A stretch of DNA of 25,836 nt from positions 1 through 25,836 of the forward strand of contig DCBP01000013.1 in assembly GCA_002314055.1 (NCBI GenBank), read 5' to 3'. The translations under genes and the position numbers were made by a program. Source of the DNA: Prevotella sp. UBA1104. GTDB lineage: Bacteria > Bacteroidota > Bacteroidia > Bacteroidales > Bacteroidaceae. Below are positions 17,034 to 24,780 of the stretch, in pieces; position 1 is the stretch's first letter, and each line of letters opens with the position of its first letter. Below the pieces are notes generated by a model. It did not search any database, was not told the DNA's origin, and saw only the letters and a program-made list of their open reading frames with translations.

Positions 17034-18383
17034 ATGAAGCGAAAAATATATCAACAGCTCCTTAACTGGAAGAAAAAAAGAAATGGAGAAGTAGCACTAC
17101 TCATAGAGGGTGCAAGGCGCATAGGTAAGAGTTATATAGTAGAGGAGTTTGGTAAGAATGAATACGAGTCATATATCCTCATCGATTTCAATAAAGCTCC
17201 ACAGATGGTCAAAGACTGGTTCGACCTCTATCTGGAAGATCTTGATATGCTATTTCTCTATCTGAGTCAACACTACAAGGTGAAACTCCATAAACGCAAG
17301 TCGCTTATCATTCTTGACGAAGTACAATTGTGTCCAAGGGCAAGAGCAGCCATCAAGTTCTTGGTAAAAGATGGTCGATATGATTACATTGAGACAGGAT
17401 CTTTGGTAAGCATTAAGAAAAACACACAGGGCATCGTACTTCCATCGGAAGAGTGCCCGATACAGATGTATCCAATGGATTTTGAAGAGTTTCTTTGGGC
17501 CACCGGTAACGACATGCTAATGGACTTGATACGAAAGATGTATGCAGAACAAAAACCAATGGGACAGGCTTTCCATCGTCAAGCCATGGATGCATTTCGT
17601 CTCTATATGATAGTAGGAGGAATGCCACAAGCTGTCAAGAAATATGTTGAAACCAAAGATTTCGATGATGTAGATGCCACCAAACGCGACATTCTGACCA
17701 TCTACCGTAACGACATTTTCAATTACGCAAATGAAATAGCCGACAAGGTTGTATCTATATTCGACCAGATACCTTCTCAGCTCTCTAAACACGAGAAGAA
17801 GTTCCGGCTATCAGCTCTAAAACCTGGTGCCAAATATCGAGATTTAGACGATGCTTTCTTTTGGCTGAAGGACGCAAGGGTTGTCAATATTTGTTATAAT
17901 TCAACAGAGCCAAACATCGGTCTGAAAATGAACGAAGACCGTACAACATTAAAGTGCTATATGAATGATACAGGATTACTGATAAGTCACGCCTTTGATG
18001 AAAAGGGAATCGTCTCGTCTGAGATTTACCAAAAGCTACTCTTTGGAAAGCTGGAAGTCAACGAAGGGATGCTCATTGAAAATATCGTGGCACAGATGCT
18101 GACAGCCAAAGGCAACAAACTCTTTTTCTACAGTAAGTCATCAGAAGAAGCAGAAAATCGAATGGAAATCGACTTCCTTCTCCAAAAGGAGAAAGTAACA
18201 ACACGACATAATATCCGCCCGATTGAAGTCAAAAGCGGCAAGAACTACACATTATCTTCCATTACAAAGTGTATGAAAAAGTTTGGAGAATACACAACCT
18301 CTCCTACAGTTTTGCATGCAGCCGACTACAAGGTTGTGGATGGAATTATATATCTTCCGCTTTACATGACACCTTTATTGTAA
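17034..18383 (+). CDS. AAA_14/DUF4143 ATP-binding protein
   Basis: A 449-residue protein of the large, poorly understood family in which an N-terminal AAA domain (Walker A GARRIGKS at 26-33; Walker B LIILDEVQ at 91-98) is joined to a DUF4143 region with a PD-(D/E)XK-like nuclease fold. The latter is visible as MEIDFLLQKEK followed by IRPIEVKSGKN (about 380-405). The mid-part has YMIVGGMPQAVKKY and LSKHEKKFRLSAL, and CYMNDTGLLIS begins the C-terminal part. Full length. Members are often present in many copies in Bacteroidetes genomes; a defence or mobile-element role has been suggested but not proven. It stands alone, between terminators on both sides, with three direct repeats upstream. Codon use is more AT-rich than the core genes. 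Confidence 0.9.
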   Translation: MKRKIYQQLLNWKKKRNGEVALLIEGARRIGKSYIVEEFGKNEYESYILIDFNKAPQMVKDWFDLYLEDLDMLFLYLSQHYKVKLHKRKSLIILDEVQLCPRARAAIKFLVKDGRYDYIETGSLVSIKKNTQGIVLPSEECPIQMYPMDFEEFLWATGNDMLMDLIRKMYAEQKPMGQAFHRQAMDAFRLYMIVGGMPQAVKKYVETKDFDDVDATKRDILTIYRNDIFNYANEIADKVVSIFDQIPSQLSKHEKKFRLSALKPGAKYRDLDDAFFWLKDARVVNICYNSTEPNIGLKMNEDRTTLKCYMNDTGLLISHAFDEKGIVSSEIYQKLLFGKLEVNEGMLIENIVAQMLTAKGNKLFFYSKSSEEAENRMEIDFLLQKEKVTTRHNIRPIEVKSGKNYTLSSITKCMKKFGEYTTSPTVLHAADYKVVDGIIYLPLYMTPLL

Positions 18384-18407
18384 AATAAAGGAACGCAAAA
18401 TAATATA

Positions 18408-18445
18408 ATGAGCACAGAGAACATACTTCTTTTCTCTGTGCTCAT
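18408..18445. terminator. Hairpin terminator between the AAA_14 gene and the Cys/Lys-rich gene
   Basis: ATGAGCACAGAGAA (18408-18421) and its exact complement TTCTCTGTGCTCAT (18432-18445) with a 10-nt loop; AT-rich palindromic flanks (AATATA / ATATTATAT) extend it and act as A and T tracts on both strands. It sits between two convergent genes, so probably works in both directions. Confidence 0.8.
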
Positions 18446-18501
18446 ATTATATAAGCATGACTTCTGTCATACTCTTTCATTTTCTATTCTCATCAGCCCA
18501 C

Positions 18502-18843
18502 TTATTTCGTTACAGCCTTCTTGCAGTTCTTGCAAGCAGCCTTAACAGCCTTAGCCTCTTTCTTGCAGCAGTCGGCAGTAGCCTTAACAGCCTTAGCGTC
18601 CTTCTTGCAGCAGTCAGCCTTAGCCTTTACAGCCTTGCCAGCCTGAGCCGTAGCGGCAGTAGCGGCATTCACCTTAGCCTTGCAGCATTTGTCAGCCTTC
18701 TTGCAAGCCTTGTCAGCCTTGTCGCAAGCCTTAGTACAAACTTTCTGGGTCTTCTCGCAAGCCTTCTGAACAGCCTGTGCATTTACGTTTGTTGAAACAC
18801 AAAGAGCAGCCATTACAACTGCCATCATAATTGACTTTTTCAT
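18502..18843 (-). CDS. Small secreted Lys/Ala/Cys-rich repeat protein
   Basis: 113 residues: a signal peptide (1-23, ending NVNAQ) followed by a mature part built almost only of Lys, Ala, Cys, Asp and Val. The C-terminal half is a 14-residue repeat, ADCCKKDAKAVKAT then ADCCKKEAKAVKA, then a shorter AACKNCKKA; the first half has Cys29, 36, 40, 47, 53 and 54 with 4-7-residue spacing. Twelve Cys in 90 mature residues and strong positive charge suggest metal binding, disulfide cross-linking or binding of acidic polymers; no catalytic motif is seen. The Ala/Lys pattern predicts long helices. No named family was recognised. The gene has its own -7 element and ends at a bidirectional hairpin. Confidence 0.8.
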   Translation of the reverse strand: MKKSIMMAVVMAALCVSTNVNAQAVQKACEKTQKVCTKACDKADKACKKADKCCKAKVNAATAATAQAGKAVKAKADCCKKDAKAVKATADCCKKEAKAVKAACKNCKKAVTK

Positions 18844-18937
18844 TTTTCGTTTCCTTTCTTTATTATCTTTTATTGTTTTCTATATCAGTGGTACCATATA
18901 AGGACGCCCAACAGGCACATCCCCATACAACCCTCTG

Positions 18938-18945
18938 CAAAGATA
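18938..18945 (-). promoter_or_regulatory. -7 element of the Cys/Lys-rich protein gene
   Basis: On the minus strand TATCTTTG followed by CAGAG is a clear TAnnTTTG match; the upstream TTTG box is poor. The leader would be about 85-90 nt. The gap from 18844 to 19030 shows nothing else. Confidence 0.5.
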
Positions 18946-19030
18946 TTGTTTTTATAAATAAAGCGGCAATAATATTACCTTATTTAACTATAATACACAA
19001 TAAAATACCTATTTATAAGTACAATAGCAA

Positions 19031-19834
19031 TTATCTTTTCAGCACAGTCCTCGCCAGGAACCACAAATGGCGCATACTTGTGGAAACCAGTCCGTAATAT
19101 CCGGCCATTATACGGAAACGCTCCTTCAGCGACGCATGGTGGTTGCGTGTCGTAGTGCCTTCATTAAGATAATCTGCAACAACGATATGACTGTCGACAA
19201 GCGGCAGACGCATCTCCTCGGCACATTTCATGATGCGAATACACCAGTCGAAATCTGCCGAAAAGCGATACGACAGATTGAATGGCGTGCGCTTGGCAAT
19301 ATCCGTACGGGCATAGAATGCCTGATGACAAACGAGCATTCCGTTTTTGAAGGACTGCCACGTCAGCGTCTCCGGTGTCGATAATCGGCGATGGCAAAGG
19401 AAATGGCGGTCGGCATCCACAATATCCGTTTCGCCATACAATACAGCCGGAAGTCGCGTCTTACCGTCATCCTCGGTAATATAACTGTCAACACAAGTGT
19501 TATGGACCAGCTCCGCTATCGTATCGGCAGAATGTAGCGCATCCCCGGCATTCAAGAAGCATACATAATCACCAGTGGCAAGTCGCAATCCCTTGTTCAT
19601 GGCATCATATATCCCATTGTCGGCCTCAACGAGAAGCCTCACCTCATGTCCGCAGTCGGAAGCCATAGAGCGCTCCATATAGTCTTTCGCCACGGCAGCC
19701 GTCTTATCAGTCGACACACCGTCAATAATAATATGTTCAATAGCCGGATAAGTTTGGCGGAAGACGCTGTCGAGCGTCGTCTGCAAAACCTCCTGAGCAT
19801 TGTAAGTCACCGTAATAAGAGTAATCTTTATCAT
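19031..19834 (-). CDS. Glycosyltransferase family 2
   Basis: A 267-residue GT-A fold glycosyltransferase that transfers a sugar from a nucleotide donor, probably in surface glycan synthesis. Seen: TLITVTYNAQEVLQTTLDSV (nucleotide-binding N-terminus; residues 5-24), HIIIDGVSTDKT, ADNGIYDAMNKGLRLATGDYV and the DxD-equivalent FLNAGDALH (93-101). Later, a FSADFDWCIRI segment matches the acceptor-site end of the WcaA-like subgroup. The start overlaps the stop of the upstream GT4 gene by 4 bp, so the two are translated together. No transmembrane segment is obvious. Sugar and acceptor cannot be predicted. Confidence 0.93.
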   Translation of the reverse strand: MIKITLITVTYNAQEVLQTTLDSVFRQTYPAIEHIIIDGVSTDKTAAVAKDYMERSMASDCGHEVRLLVEADNGIYDAMNKGLRLATGDYVCFLNAGDALHSADTIAELVHNTCVDSYITEDDGKTRLPAVLYGETDIVDADRHFLCHRRLSTPETLTWQSFKNGMLVCHQAFYARTDIAKRTPFNLSYRFSADFDWCIRIMKCAEEMRLPLVDSHIVVADYLNEGTTTRNHHASLKERFRIMAGYYGLVSTSMRHLWFLARTVLKR

Positions 19835-21105
19835 AACTTGTATCGTTTTAAAGCCATTGCCTGATTATATGCCTCAATATATCTCATTGCCACGGAATGT
19901 TGCGAATAGCATGTGCTTACCTTCTTCACTGCCTCCTCGGAGAGCGACTGGCGGTCTGCCTCGAAGAGAGTCCAGTACATACCGCGTGCCAAATCGTCGG
20001 AACTCTTATACTCCGCTACATATCCGTTGCGCTGATGGTCGATCATCTCCGGAATACCGCCGGTGTTGAAGCCTACACACGGCACTCCGCATGCCATTGC
20101 CTCCATGATGGTGTTTGGCAGGTTGTCTTCGAGCGAAGGCAATACGAAGATGTCTGCGGAGTTGTATATGCTCACAATTACCTTCTCGTCGGTTACATAC
20201 CCCAACGGATACGTAGGCAACGGCAGTTTTCCTTCAATCTCCTCAGCCTGTCCGCCGAGGATAGCCACTCCCGTATTCTCTTTCATTTCCGGGTGTTCCT
20301 CTACCATCTTGTTCATGGCAGCAATGAAATATGCCATGCCCTTGCGCTTGTCGGTTACCCGCTGGGAAACGAAAAGGACAAGTCGCTTGTCGGCTGGCAG
20401 AACAGCCTGAAGGCGTGCTTCCTCCTGGTTTCTTGGGCAGAACATGCGGGTATCTATAGGGTTCGGAATGTCGAGCACCTTCTGTCCGGCAAGCAGTCCG
20501 CTCTTCATCGCCTTTCCTGCGAGCCATTTGCTGCAAGCCACGAAGAGGATACTGTGGCGGTCGAGTATTGCCTTTTTCTTGCGCCATACTTTTGCCGAGA
20601 GGTCATTCTTCGAGCCTCCACCCGGGAGTAGCGGACAGTTGCCACACTGGCGTTCGAAGCCATGGCATTTCCTGGCATAATGGCAGATGGAGGATGCGGG
20701 CCAGAGGTCGTGCATCGTCCACACTACGGGTTTATGACTGTCGAGAATCCTGTGTATGTTCTTTATCGAGAGCATGCCCTGGTTTATCCAGTTCAGATGT
20801 ATAACGTCAGCCTCGCGAAACTCACGGGTCTTCGTGATGTCGGTGCCGGCATTTGCGATGTCTATTTGGAAGAGGTTGTCGCGTTTGAAATGCAGTCGGC
20901 AATAAATAACGAAACGTTCCCACAGGAAGTTCCATTCCTGTCGCCATGTTTTCGGCATCTCAGCCACGGTGATATCGTCGGTCATCTTGTCTCTTACGAG
21001 CATTTTTGCCTTTATCCCGTTATTGTTAAGCGCCTCCTTCAGTCTGTTGGCGGCAACTGCCGCCCCACCTGTATTTTCGCTTGTGTTTACAATCAGCACT
21101 CTCAT
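19831..21105 (-). CDS. Glycosyltransferase family 4 (WcaC-like)
   Basis: A 424-residue GT-B fold retaining glycosyltransferase. N-terminal domain: MRVLIVNTSENTGGAAVAANRL, WTMHDLWPASSICHY, and a cysteine cluster (Cys141, 147, 154, 157: CHYARKC and CGNC) typical of one GT4 subgroup. C-terminal donor domain: VLFVSQRVTDKRKGM, VAILGG, and the EX7E motif (Glu327 and Glu335) in PSLEDNLPNTIMEAMACG followed by VPCVGFNTGGIPEMI. It forms a two-gene unit with the GT2 gene by a 4-bp overlap. Isolated from any larger polysaccharide cluster in this window. Product unknown; likely cell surface glycan. Confidence 0.92.
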   Translation of the reverse strand: MRVLIVNTSENTGGAAVAANRLKEALNNNGIKAKMLVRDKMTDDITVAEMPKTWRQEWNFLWERFVIYCRLHFKRDNLFQIDIANAGTDITKTREFREADVIHLNWINQGMLSIKNIHRILDSHKPVVWTMHDLWPASSICHYARKCHGFERQCGNCPLLPGGGSKNDLSAKVWRKKKAILDRHSILFVACSKWLAGKAMKSGLLAGQKVLDIPNPIDTRMFCPRNQEEARLQAVLPADKRLVLFVSQRVTDKRKGMAYFIAAMNKMVEEHPEMKENTGVAILGGQAEEIEGKLPLPTYPLGYVTDEKVIVSIYNSADIFVLPSLEDNLPNTIMEAMACGVPCVGFNTGGIPEMIDHQRNGYVAEYKSSDDLARGMYWTLFEADRQSLSEEAVKKVSTCYSQHSVAMRYIEAYNQAMALKRYKL

Positions 21106-21160
21106 GATTATTGTCCTTTTCTTTTTATATCTGCAAAATTAGAAATTTATTGATTAACTG

Positions 21161-21168
21161 CAAATATA
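21161..21168 (-). promoter_or_regulatory. -7 element of the glycosyltransferase pair
   Basis: Minus strand TATATTTG followed by CAG, about 55 nt before the GT4 ATG at 21105. It matches TAnnTTTG; the upstream box is TTTT-rich rather than a clear TTTG. Confidence 0.5.
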
Positions 21169-21264
21169 AAATTTAAAAGTTTTCTCCTTTCCCCCTGCTT
21201 TTACTGATTTAGCCTATCTCCTGTATGATTCTGGAGGATGACGTAACGTCTCCTCTCTCTCATG

Positions 21265-21400
21265 AAAAAGTTTTTCTGCAGAAAAGTATCAAAGTATCAT
21301 TAATCGACAGAAAACAGGCACTAACATGATGATTACCAACAAGATATGGTAAATGATACTTTCCGTTTATTTTACAGAAAGTATCATTAAAAGTATCATA
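21265..21400 (+). repeat. Left inverted arm with AAAGTATCA boxes
   Basis: About 136 bp that recur in inverted orientation at 23276-23409. The outer 38 bp (AAAAAGTTTTTCTGCAGAAA and on to 21302) match 36 of 38. The inner part has AATGATACTTTC ... GAAAGTATCATT, a 12-bp dyad around an AT-rich centre (TTTATTTTACA), also present in the right arm. The central 50 bp differ. AAGTATCA occurs repeatedly in direct orientation, with one further copy outside at about 21411. The rest of the 490-bp gap up to 21592 shows a GACGT/ACGTC dyad (21234-21255) and the promoter of the next gene. Confidence 0.75.
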
Positions 21401-21535
21401 AATATTATAAAAGTATCATAGTCTCCACTTTCTGAGCAGTCAGCCACCATGCCTGTAGCAAGATTGTAGATACTGCAGCAAGGGCAACTGCCAGATATTA
21501 ACAGACAGAATATTCGTTTATAAAGCAGTATATTT

Positions 21536-21565
21536 TTTGTATTGCAGATTTTTTTTGTAACTTAG
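21536..21565 (+). promoter_or_regulatory. Promoter of the first AAA-ATPase/PD-(D/E)XK gene
   Basis: TTTG (21536-21539), 18 nt, TAACTTAG (21558-21565); one mismatch to TAnnTTTG. The ATG at 21593 follows with a leader of about 20 nt, which includes AAGAGAA as a weak ribosome site. Confidence 0.5.
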
Positions 21566-21592
21566 CGGCGGAAATAAAACAACAAGAGAATT

Positions 21593-22854
21593 ATGAGTGA
21601 AATGGTGAATTGTTATCCGGTAGGCATCCAGACTTTCAGGAACATCCGCGAAGGGGAATACATGTATGTAGACAAAACAGGCTACATTGCCGATTTCAGG
21701 AGGAAGAAAATGAAATACGTCTTTCTGAGCCGTCCGAGACGGTTCGGCAAATCACTCTTTGCCTCCACGCTTCACTCTTATTTCGCCGGAGAAAAGGAAC
21801 TCTTCAATGGGCTTGCAATTGCGGAATATGAAAAGGAGTGGACATGCCATCCTGTTTTTCATTTCGACATGAGCGGTGCGAAGCATTTTGACGCAGAGTC
21901 GCTGGTAAAGTATCTCGACTGGATTCTGAAACCTTATGAACAGGAATATGGACTGTCTGCCGATGGCGGAGAGCCGAACACGAGGATGGCAGACTTGGTA
22001 AAGAAGGCATCTGCACTGACCGGCCAGAAAGCTGTAGTCATCATCGACGAGTATGATGCACCTTTGCTTGACGTTGTTCACAAAAAGGAAAATCTTGGCA
22101 CCTTGCGCAAGATAATGCAGAATTTCTACAGTCCCCTAAAGATGCTCGACCCATACCTTGAATTCGTATTCATCACGGGAATAACGAAATTCTCCCAGCT
22201 CAGTATCTTCAGCGAACTGAACAATCTCGACAATATCAGTATGCTCGACCAGTATTCTGCCATTTGCGGAATAAGTCTTACGGAGCTGACAACCATTATG
22301 AAGCCTGACGTAGAAGGACTTGCAAAGGCGCTGAAACTTACGTATGAAGAAACGTTGGAACAATTGCGCAAATATTATGACGGATATCATTTCAGTAAGA
22401 ATTCCGAAGATATTTTTAACCCATTCAGTCTTGTAAAGGCATTAAACGGACAGGATATATCTTCTTATTGGTTCGGTTCCGGCACGCCAACATTTCTTCT
22501 AAAGCAACTCGACAAGTTTAATGTCAACCTGTCTTCGCTTGAGGGACAGGACGTCACGCTCGAGTCATTCGACCGTTCTCCGGAGGAAATGACAGACGCC
22601 CTGCCACTGCTCTACCAGAGCGGCTATCTCACTATAAAGAAATTCGACCCTATATTCAAGGAATACACTCTTGGCATTCCTAACAAGGAAGTGCGCGACG
22701 GCTTGCTGTTCTCCATGATTCCCCATTATCTGAACCCACGCCGTTCAGACAATACATGATACCGTATGAAGCTTCCGGCAAGAATCTCGTGAAGATAGGT
22801 ATCAGCTTTGACAGCAAGACCAGAACTGTTTCTGACTGGAAAATTAGTAAATAA
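21593..22854 (+). pseudogene. AAA-ATPase-like/PD-(D/E)XK gene, C-terminal nuclease core deleted
   Basis: The first 388 codons (to TGA at 22759) are intact: YPVGIQTFRNIREGEYMYVDKTGYI, the family's Walker A in FLSRPRRFGKSLFAS, Walker B VVIIDEYDAPLLD, then EFVFITGITKFSQLS, IFSELNNLDNIS and YYDGYHFS. Members are normally about 510-530 residues and end in a PD-(D/E)XK nuclease domain. Here the chain stops after FSMIPHYLNPRR; one frame over, without the catalytic core, comes PFRQYMIPYEASGKNLVKIG and ISFDSKTRTVSDWKISK with TAA at 22854, clearly the family's last strands. So roughly 100-130 codons with the D and ExK residues have been lost by an internal deletion with a frame change near 22740. The ATPase part could still be made. 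It lies inside two inverted repeat arms. Confidence 0.85.
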
Positions 22855-22985
22855 ACGATTGCCGCAGAATAAAAACAAGTTCATTCTACCTTCTTTATAC
22901 AGGATTTGCAAAGTAACGGAATAGAATAGAAATAGATACAGGACATCAGCGCCATTGCCATCAAACGACGACGGTATCTCTACGT

Positions 22986-23205
22986 TGCACCAAAAGTGCA
23001 GGAATGCTGCACCAAAGGCGCAGGAATGCTGCACCAAAGGCGCAGGAATGTTGCACCATTTCTGCCACTTTGATTTCGTCTTGCCATCTCCTGTTCTTCC
23101 GGCAATGCCCATAGCGTGGGCAATAGGTGAACATGCTGCGGGCATTGATGCCCAAGGCCGTGGGCAATGATTGCCCAAGCTACGGGCAAGAAGTTGGGCA
23201 ATGCG
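22986..23205. repeat. 22-bp-period array of short dyads (ten register positions)
   Basis: First part: three units from 22986, 23008 and 23030, each a small hairpin TGCACCAAAGGCGCA (first copy TGCACCAAAAGTGCA, perfect stem) plus spacer GGAATGC, and a partial fourth from 23052. Last part: four units from 23118, 23140, 23162 and 23184, each beginning GGGCAA or GGGCAT and holding a different stem, GCCCA/TGGGC or TTGCCC/GGGCAA. The two parts are exactly in the same 22-bp register (132 bp apart), with two or three decayed units between. There are no spacers of constant length and variable sequence, so this is not a CRISPR. The rest of the 680-bp gap holds the right arm and the next promoter. Confidence 0.7.
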
Positions 23206-23275
23206 ACGAGCCTTGACTTTTACAGCTCCGCATCTACCCATCGTGGCTTGTCTGATACCGATGACATGAGACTTG

Positions 23276-23409
23276 TGATACTTTTATGATACTTTTTTGT
23301 AAAATAAGCAGAAAAGTATCATTTTTATATATTACTGATAAACAGACATTTATGTTCAAAACAGCATAAGATAATGATACTTTGATACTTTTCCACAGAA
23401 AAACTTTTT
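23276..23409 (-). repeat. Right inverted arm with AAAGTATCA boxes
   Basis: Reverse complement counterpart of 21265-21400: outer part 23372-23409 matches 36 of 38, inner part from 23276 to about 23323 matches with two small indels, including the palindrome AATGATACTTTT ... AAAAGTATCAT and the TTATTTTAC centre. The two arms bound 1.9 kb with the first ATPase gene and the 22-bp array. Confidence 0.75.
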
Positions 23410-23476
23410 ATACGTAAGACAAGATACTGCTTTATTCCGCTTAATGCATAGGGCATATTATTATTTTCCTACCGTT

Positions 23477-23507
23477 TTTGGCTTTCTCGTTTTTTTGTGT
23501 ATATTTG
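23477..23507 (+). promoter_or_regulatory. Promoter of the second AAA-ATPase/PD-(D/E)XK copy
   Basis: TTTG (23477-23480), 19 nt, TATATTTG (23500-23507): a full consensus match. The start point should be near 23513-23516, so an ATG at 23516 would leave no leader; the ATG at 23534 (MAHKLYPIGIQTF) is the likely start. Confidence 0.7.
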
Positions 23508-23533
23508 CATCGTAAATGCAAGCAGTAACGACT

Positions 23534-24086
23534 ATGGCACATAAGCTTTATCCGATAGGAATACAGACATTCGAGCGAATACGCAAGGAAAATAAACTGT
23601 ATATCGACAAAACAGAGTATGTGTACCGAATGTCGCATACCAATGGCAAGTTTTTCTTTCTGAACCGTCCGCGTCGGTTCGGCAAGTCACTGCTCGTGTC
23701 TACATTCCAAAGCTATTTCGAGGGTAAAAAGGAAATGTTTGACGGGCTTGCCATATCGCAACTTGAGAAGGACTGGACTGCATATCCAGTGCTGCATTTC
23801 AGCATGGCTGCAGGTGTTGTTCATCATCTTCACGTTACTAACACATTTTCTCGTCGACGTGGAAGTACATACGCCCAACGGCCGTGTAGACATCGTGATG
23901 CTCACCCATACCCGGCTGTACATCCTTGAGCTGAAGCTCAACAAGGATGCTGCCACTGCCCTGCACCAAATCAGCCTCAACGACTATGCCTCGCGCTTCG
24001 CCCTATCGGGCAAGCCAATAACAAAGGTGGGGATAAACTTCAGCGTGGAGAACAGAAAGACGGATATTGAGTGGGAGGTGGAATAA
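23534..24086 (+). pseudogene. AAA-ATPase-like/PD-(D/E)XK gene, central part deleted
   Basis: Second, non-identical copy of the same family. The first frame gives the N-terminus: YPIGIQTFERIRKENKLYID, FLNRPRRFGKSLLVSTFQS (Walker A) and AYPVLHFSMA, then meaningless sequence. From about 23815, one frame over, comes the C-terminal nuclease domain: IFTLLTHFLVDVEVHTPNGR, VDIVMLTHTRLYILELKLNK with the D and ExK residues, and GKPITKVGINFSVENRKTD to TAA at 24086. The ATPase Walker B and the middle, about 350 codons, are missing. A strong promoter is kept. It cannot make a normal protein; a short nuclease-domain product from an internal start is possible but unproven. It kept the part lost by the first copy. 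Confidence 0.85.
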
Positions 24087-24092
24087 AGGGGG

Positions 24093-24133
24093 AAAGCGAT
24101 CGTAAGTGAAATGAAAATCCATACGATCGCTTT
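24093..24133 (+). terminator. Hairpin terminator after the second ATPase/nuclease copy
   Basis: Perfect 12-bp arms AAAGCGATCGTA (24093-24104) and TACGATCGCTTT (24122-24133), 17-nt loop, then TCGTATCTATAAA. Only 7 bp after the TAA. The following 90 bp up to the lipoprotein stop show nothing. Confidence 0.75.
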
Positions 24134-24227
24134 TCGTATCTATAAAAATCCGTACATGTCATTTTCTATCGCTTAGTGTATAGAATATTAATAATCACTC
24201 AGTAATAGACACAATGGTATTTTTATT

Positions 24228-24749
24228 TTATCTCTTAACAACCGTATAGCTTACAGACGAGCTTGCACTGCCGACACTATTTCTACACTCTACATAATAA
24301 TATATATATGAACCACCATTTATTCCGGCATGTGCCTTTTCGAACACGATACTTTCTGTCATTCCCTTCTTTGAACCAGTATTATGGTATGTGGCTGAAC
24401 CATATTGTCTCATGCTTTCCACTTTTTTTAAATCACTCTTAGCTGGAGTTTTCGACGGTTTCGACGAATATTTCTGCCAGTGTATTGTTGCACTGAGGTT
24501 ACTTTCTTTGTCGCCACCCGTTTTGAATCTTGCCTTTATAGAAAATCCGTCATAGTCTGTTGTCGTTATAAACTTGCTGAACGAGGGCTTTGTTATCTTC
24601 TGTGTACTGCCAGTAGACGTACCACCAGTCGATGGTCTGGTATATTCGCTGTCGTTATCGTCTTCTTTGTCGCACGAAGTCATAATAAATCCTGTTGACA
24701 ACGCAAAGAGAACCAAAGGGATGATTTGGAGTCTTATTAATTTTTTCAT
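24228..24749 (-). CDS. Lipoprotein of unknown function
   Basis: 173 residues. The N-terminus MKKLIRLQIIPLVLFALSTG is followed by a lipobox FIMTSC with Cys26 and then an acidic stretch DKEDDNDSEY, the kind of signal linked to outer-membrane or surface lipoproteins in Bacteroidetes. A Thr/Ser/Gly-rich linker (about 37-50) leads to a beta-rich domain with IKARFKTGGDKESNLSATIH and an ending YYYVECRNSVGSASSSVSYT, which resembles an Ig-like or fibronectin type III strand pattern, but this is only a suggestion. No enzyme motif. The long inverted repeat 24781-24993 lies 31 bp upstream, so its promoter must be inside that element or beyond. Confidence 0.75.
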   Translation of the reverse strand: MKKLIRLQIIPLVLFALSTGFIMTSCDKEDDNDSEYTRPSTGGTSTGSTQKITKPSFSKFITTTDYDGFSIKARFKTGGDKESNLSATIHWQKYSSKPSKTPAKSDLKKVESMRQYGSATYHNTGSKKGMTESIVFEKAHAGINGGSYIYYYVECRNSVGSASSSVSYTVVKR

Positions 24750-24780
24750 TTTTACTTTTTAGTTTTTATAATGTTTACTG

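Noticed and set aside
18457..18795. Plus-strand frame rich in Ser/Leu repeats
   Set aside because: It is the complement of the Cys/Lys repeat gene, which has a signal peptide, -7 element and terminator in its favour.
20662..21153. 163-codon plus-strand frame inside the GT4 gene
   Set aside because: Antisense shadow of a recognisable glycosyltransferase.
22986..23205. CRISPR array
   Set aside because: Units are tandem with no unique spacers of even size, the unit is only 22 bp, and there are no cas genes.
22726..23241. 171-codon minus-strand frame across the 22-bp array
   Set aside because: Its translation is made of repeat-derived words; the repeat unit is not a multiple of three and no domain is visible.
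23516..23533. ATG at 23516 as start of the second ATPase copy
   Set aside because: It coincides with the predicted transcription start; family homology begins right after the ATG at 23534.
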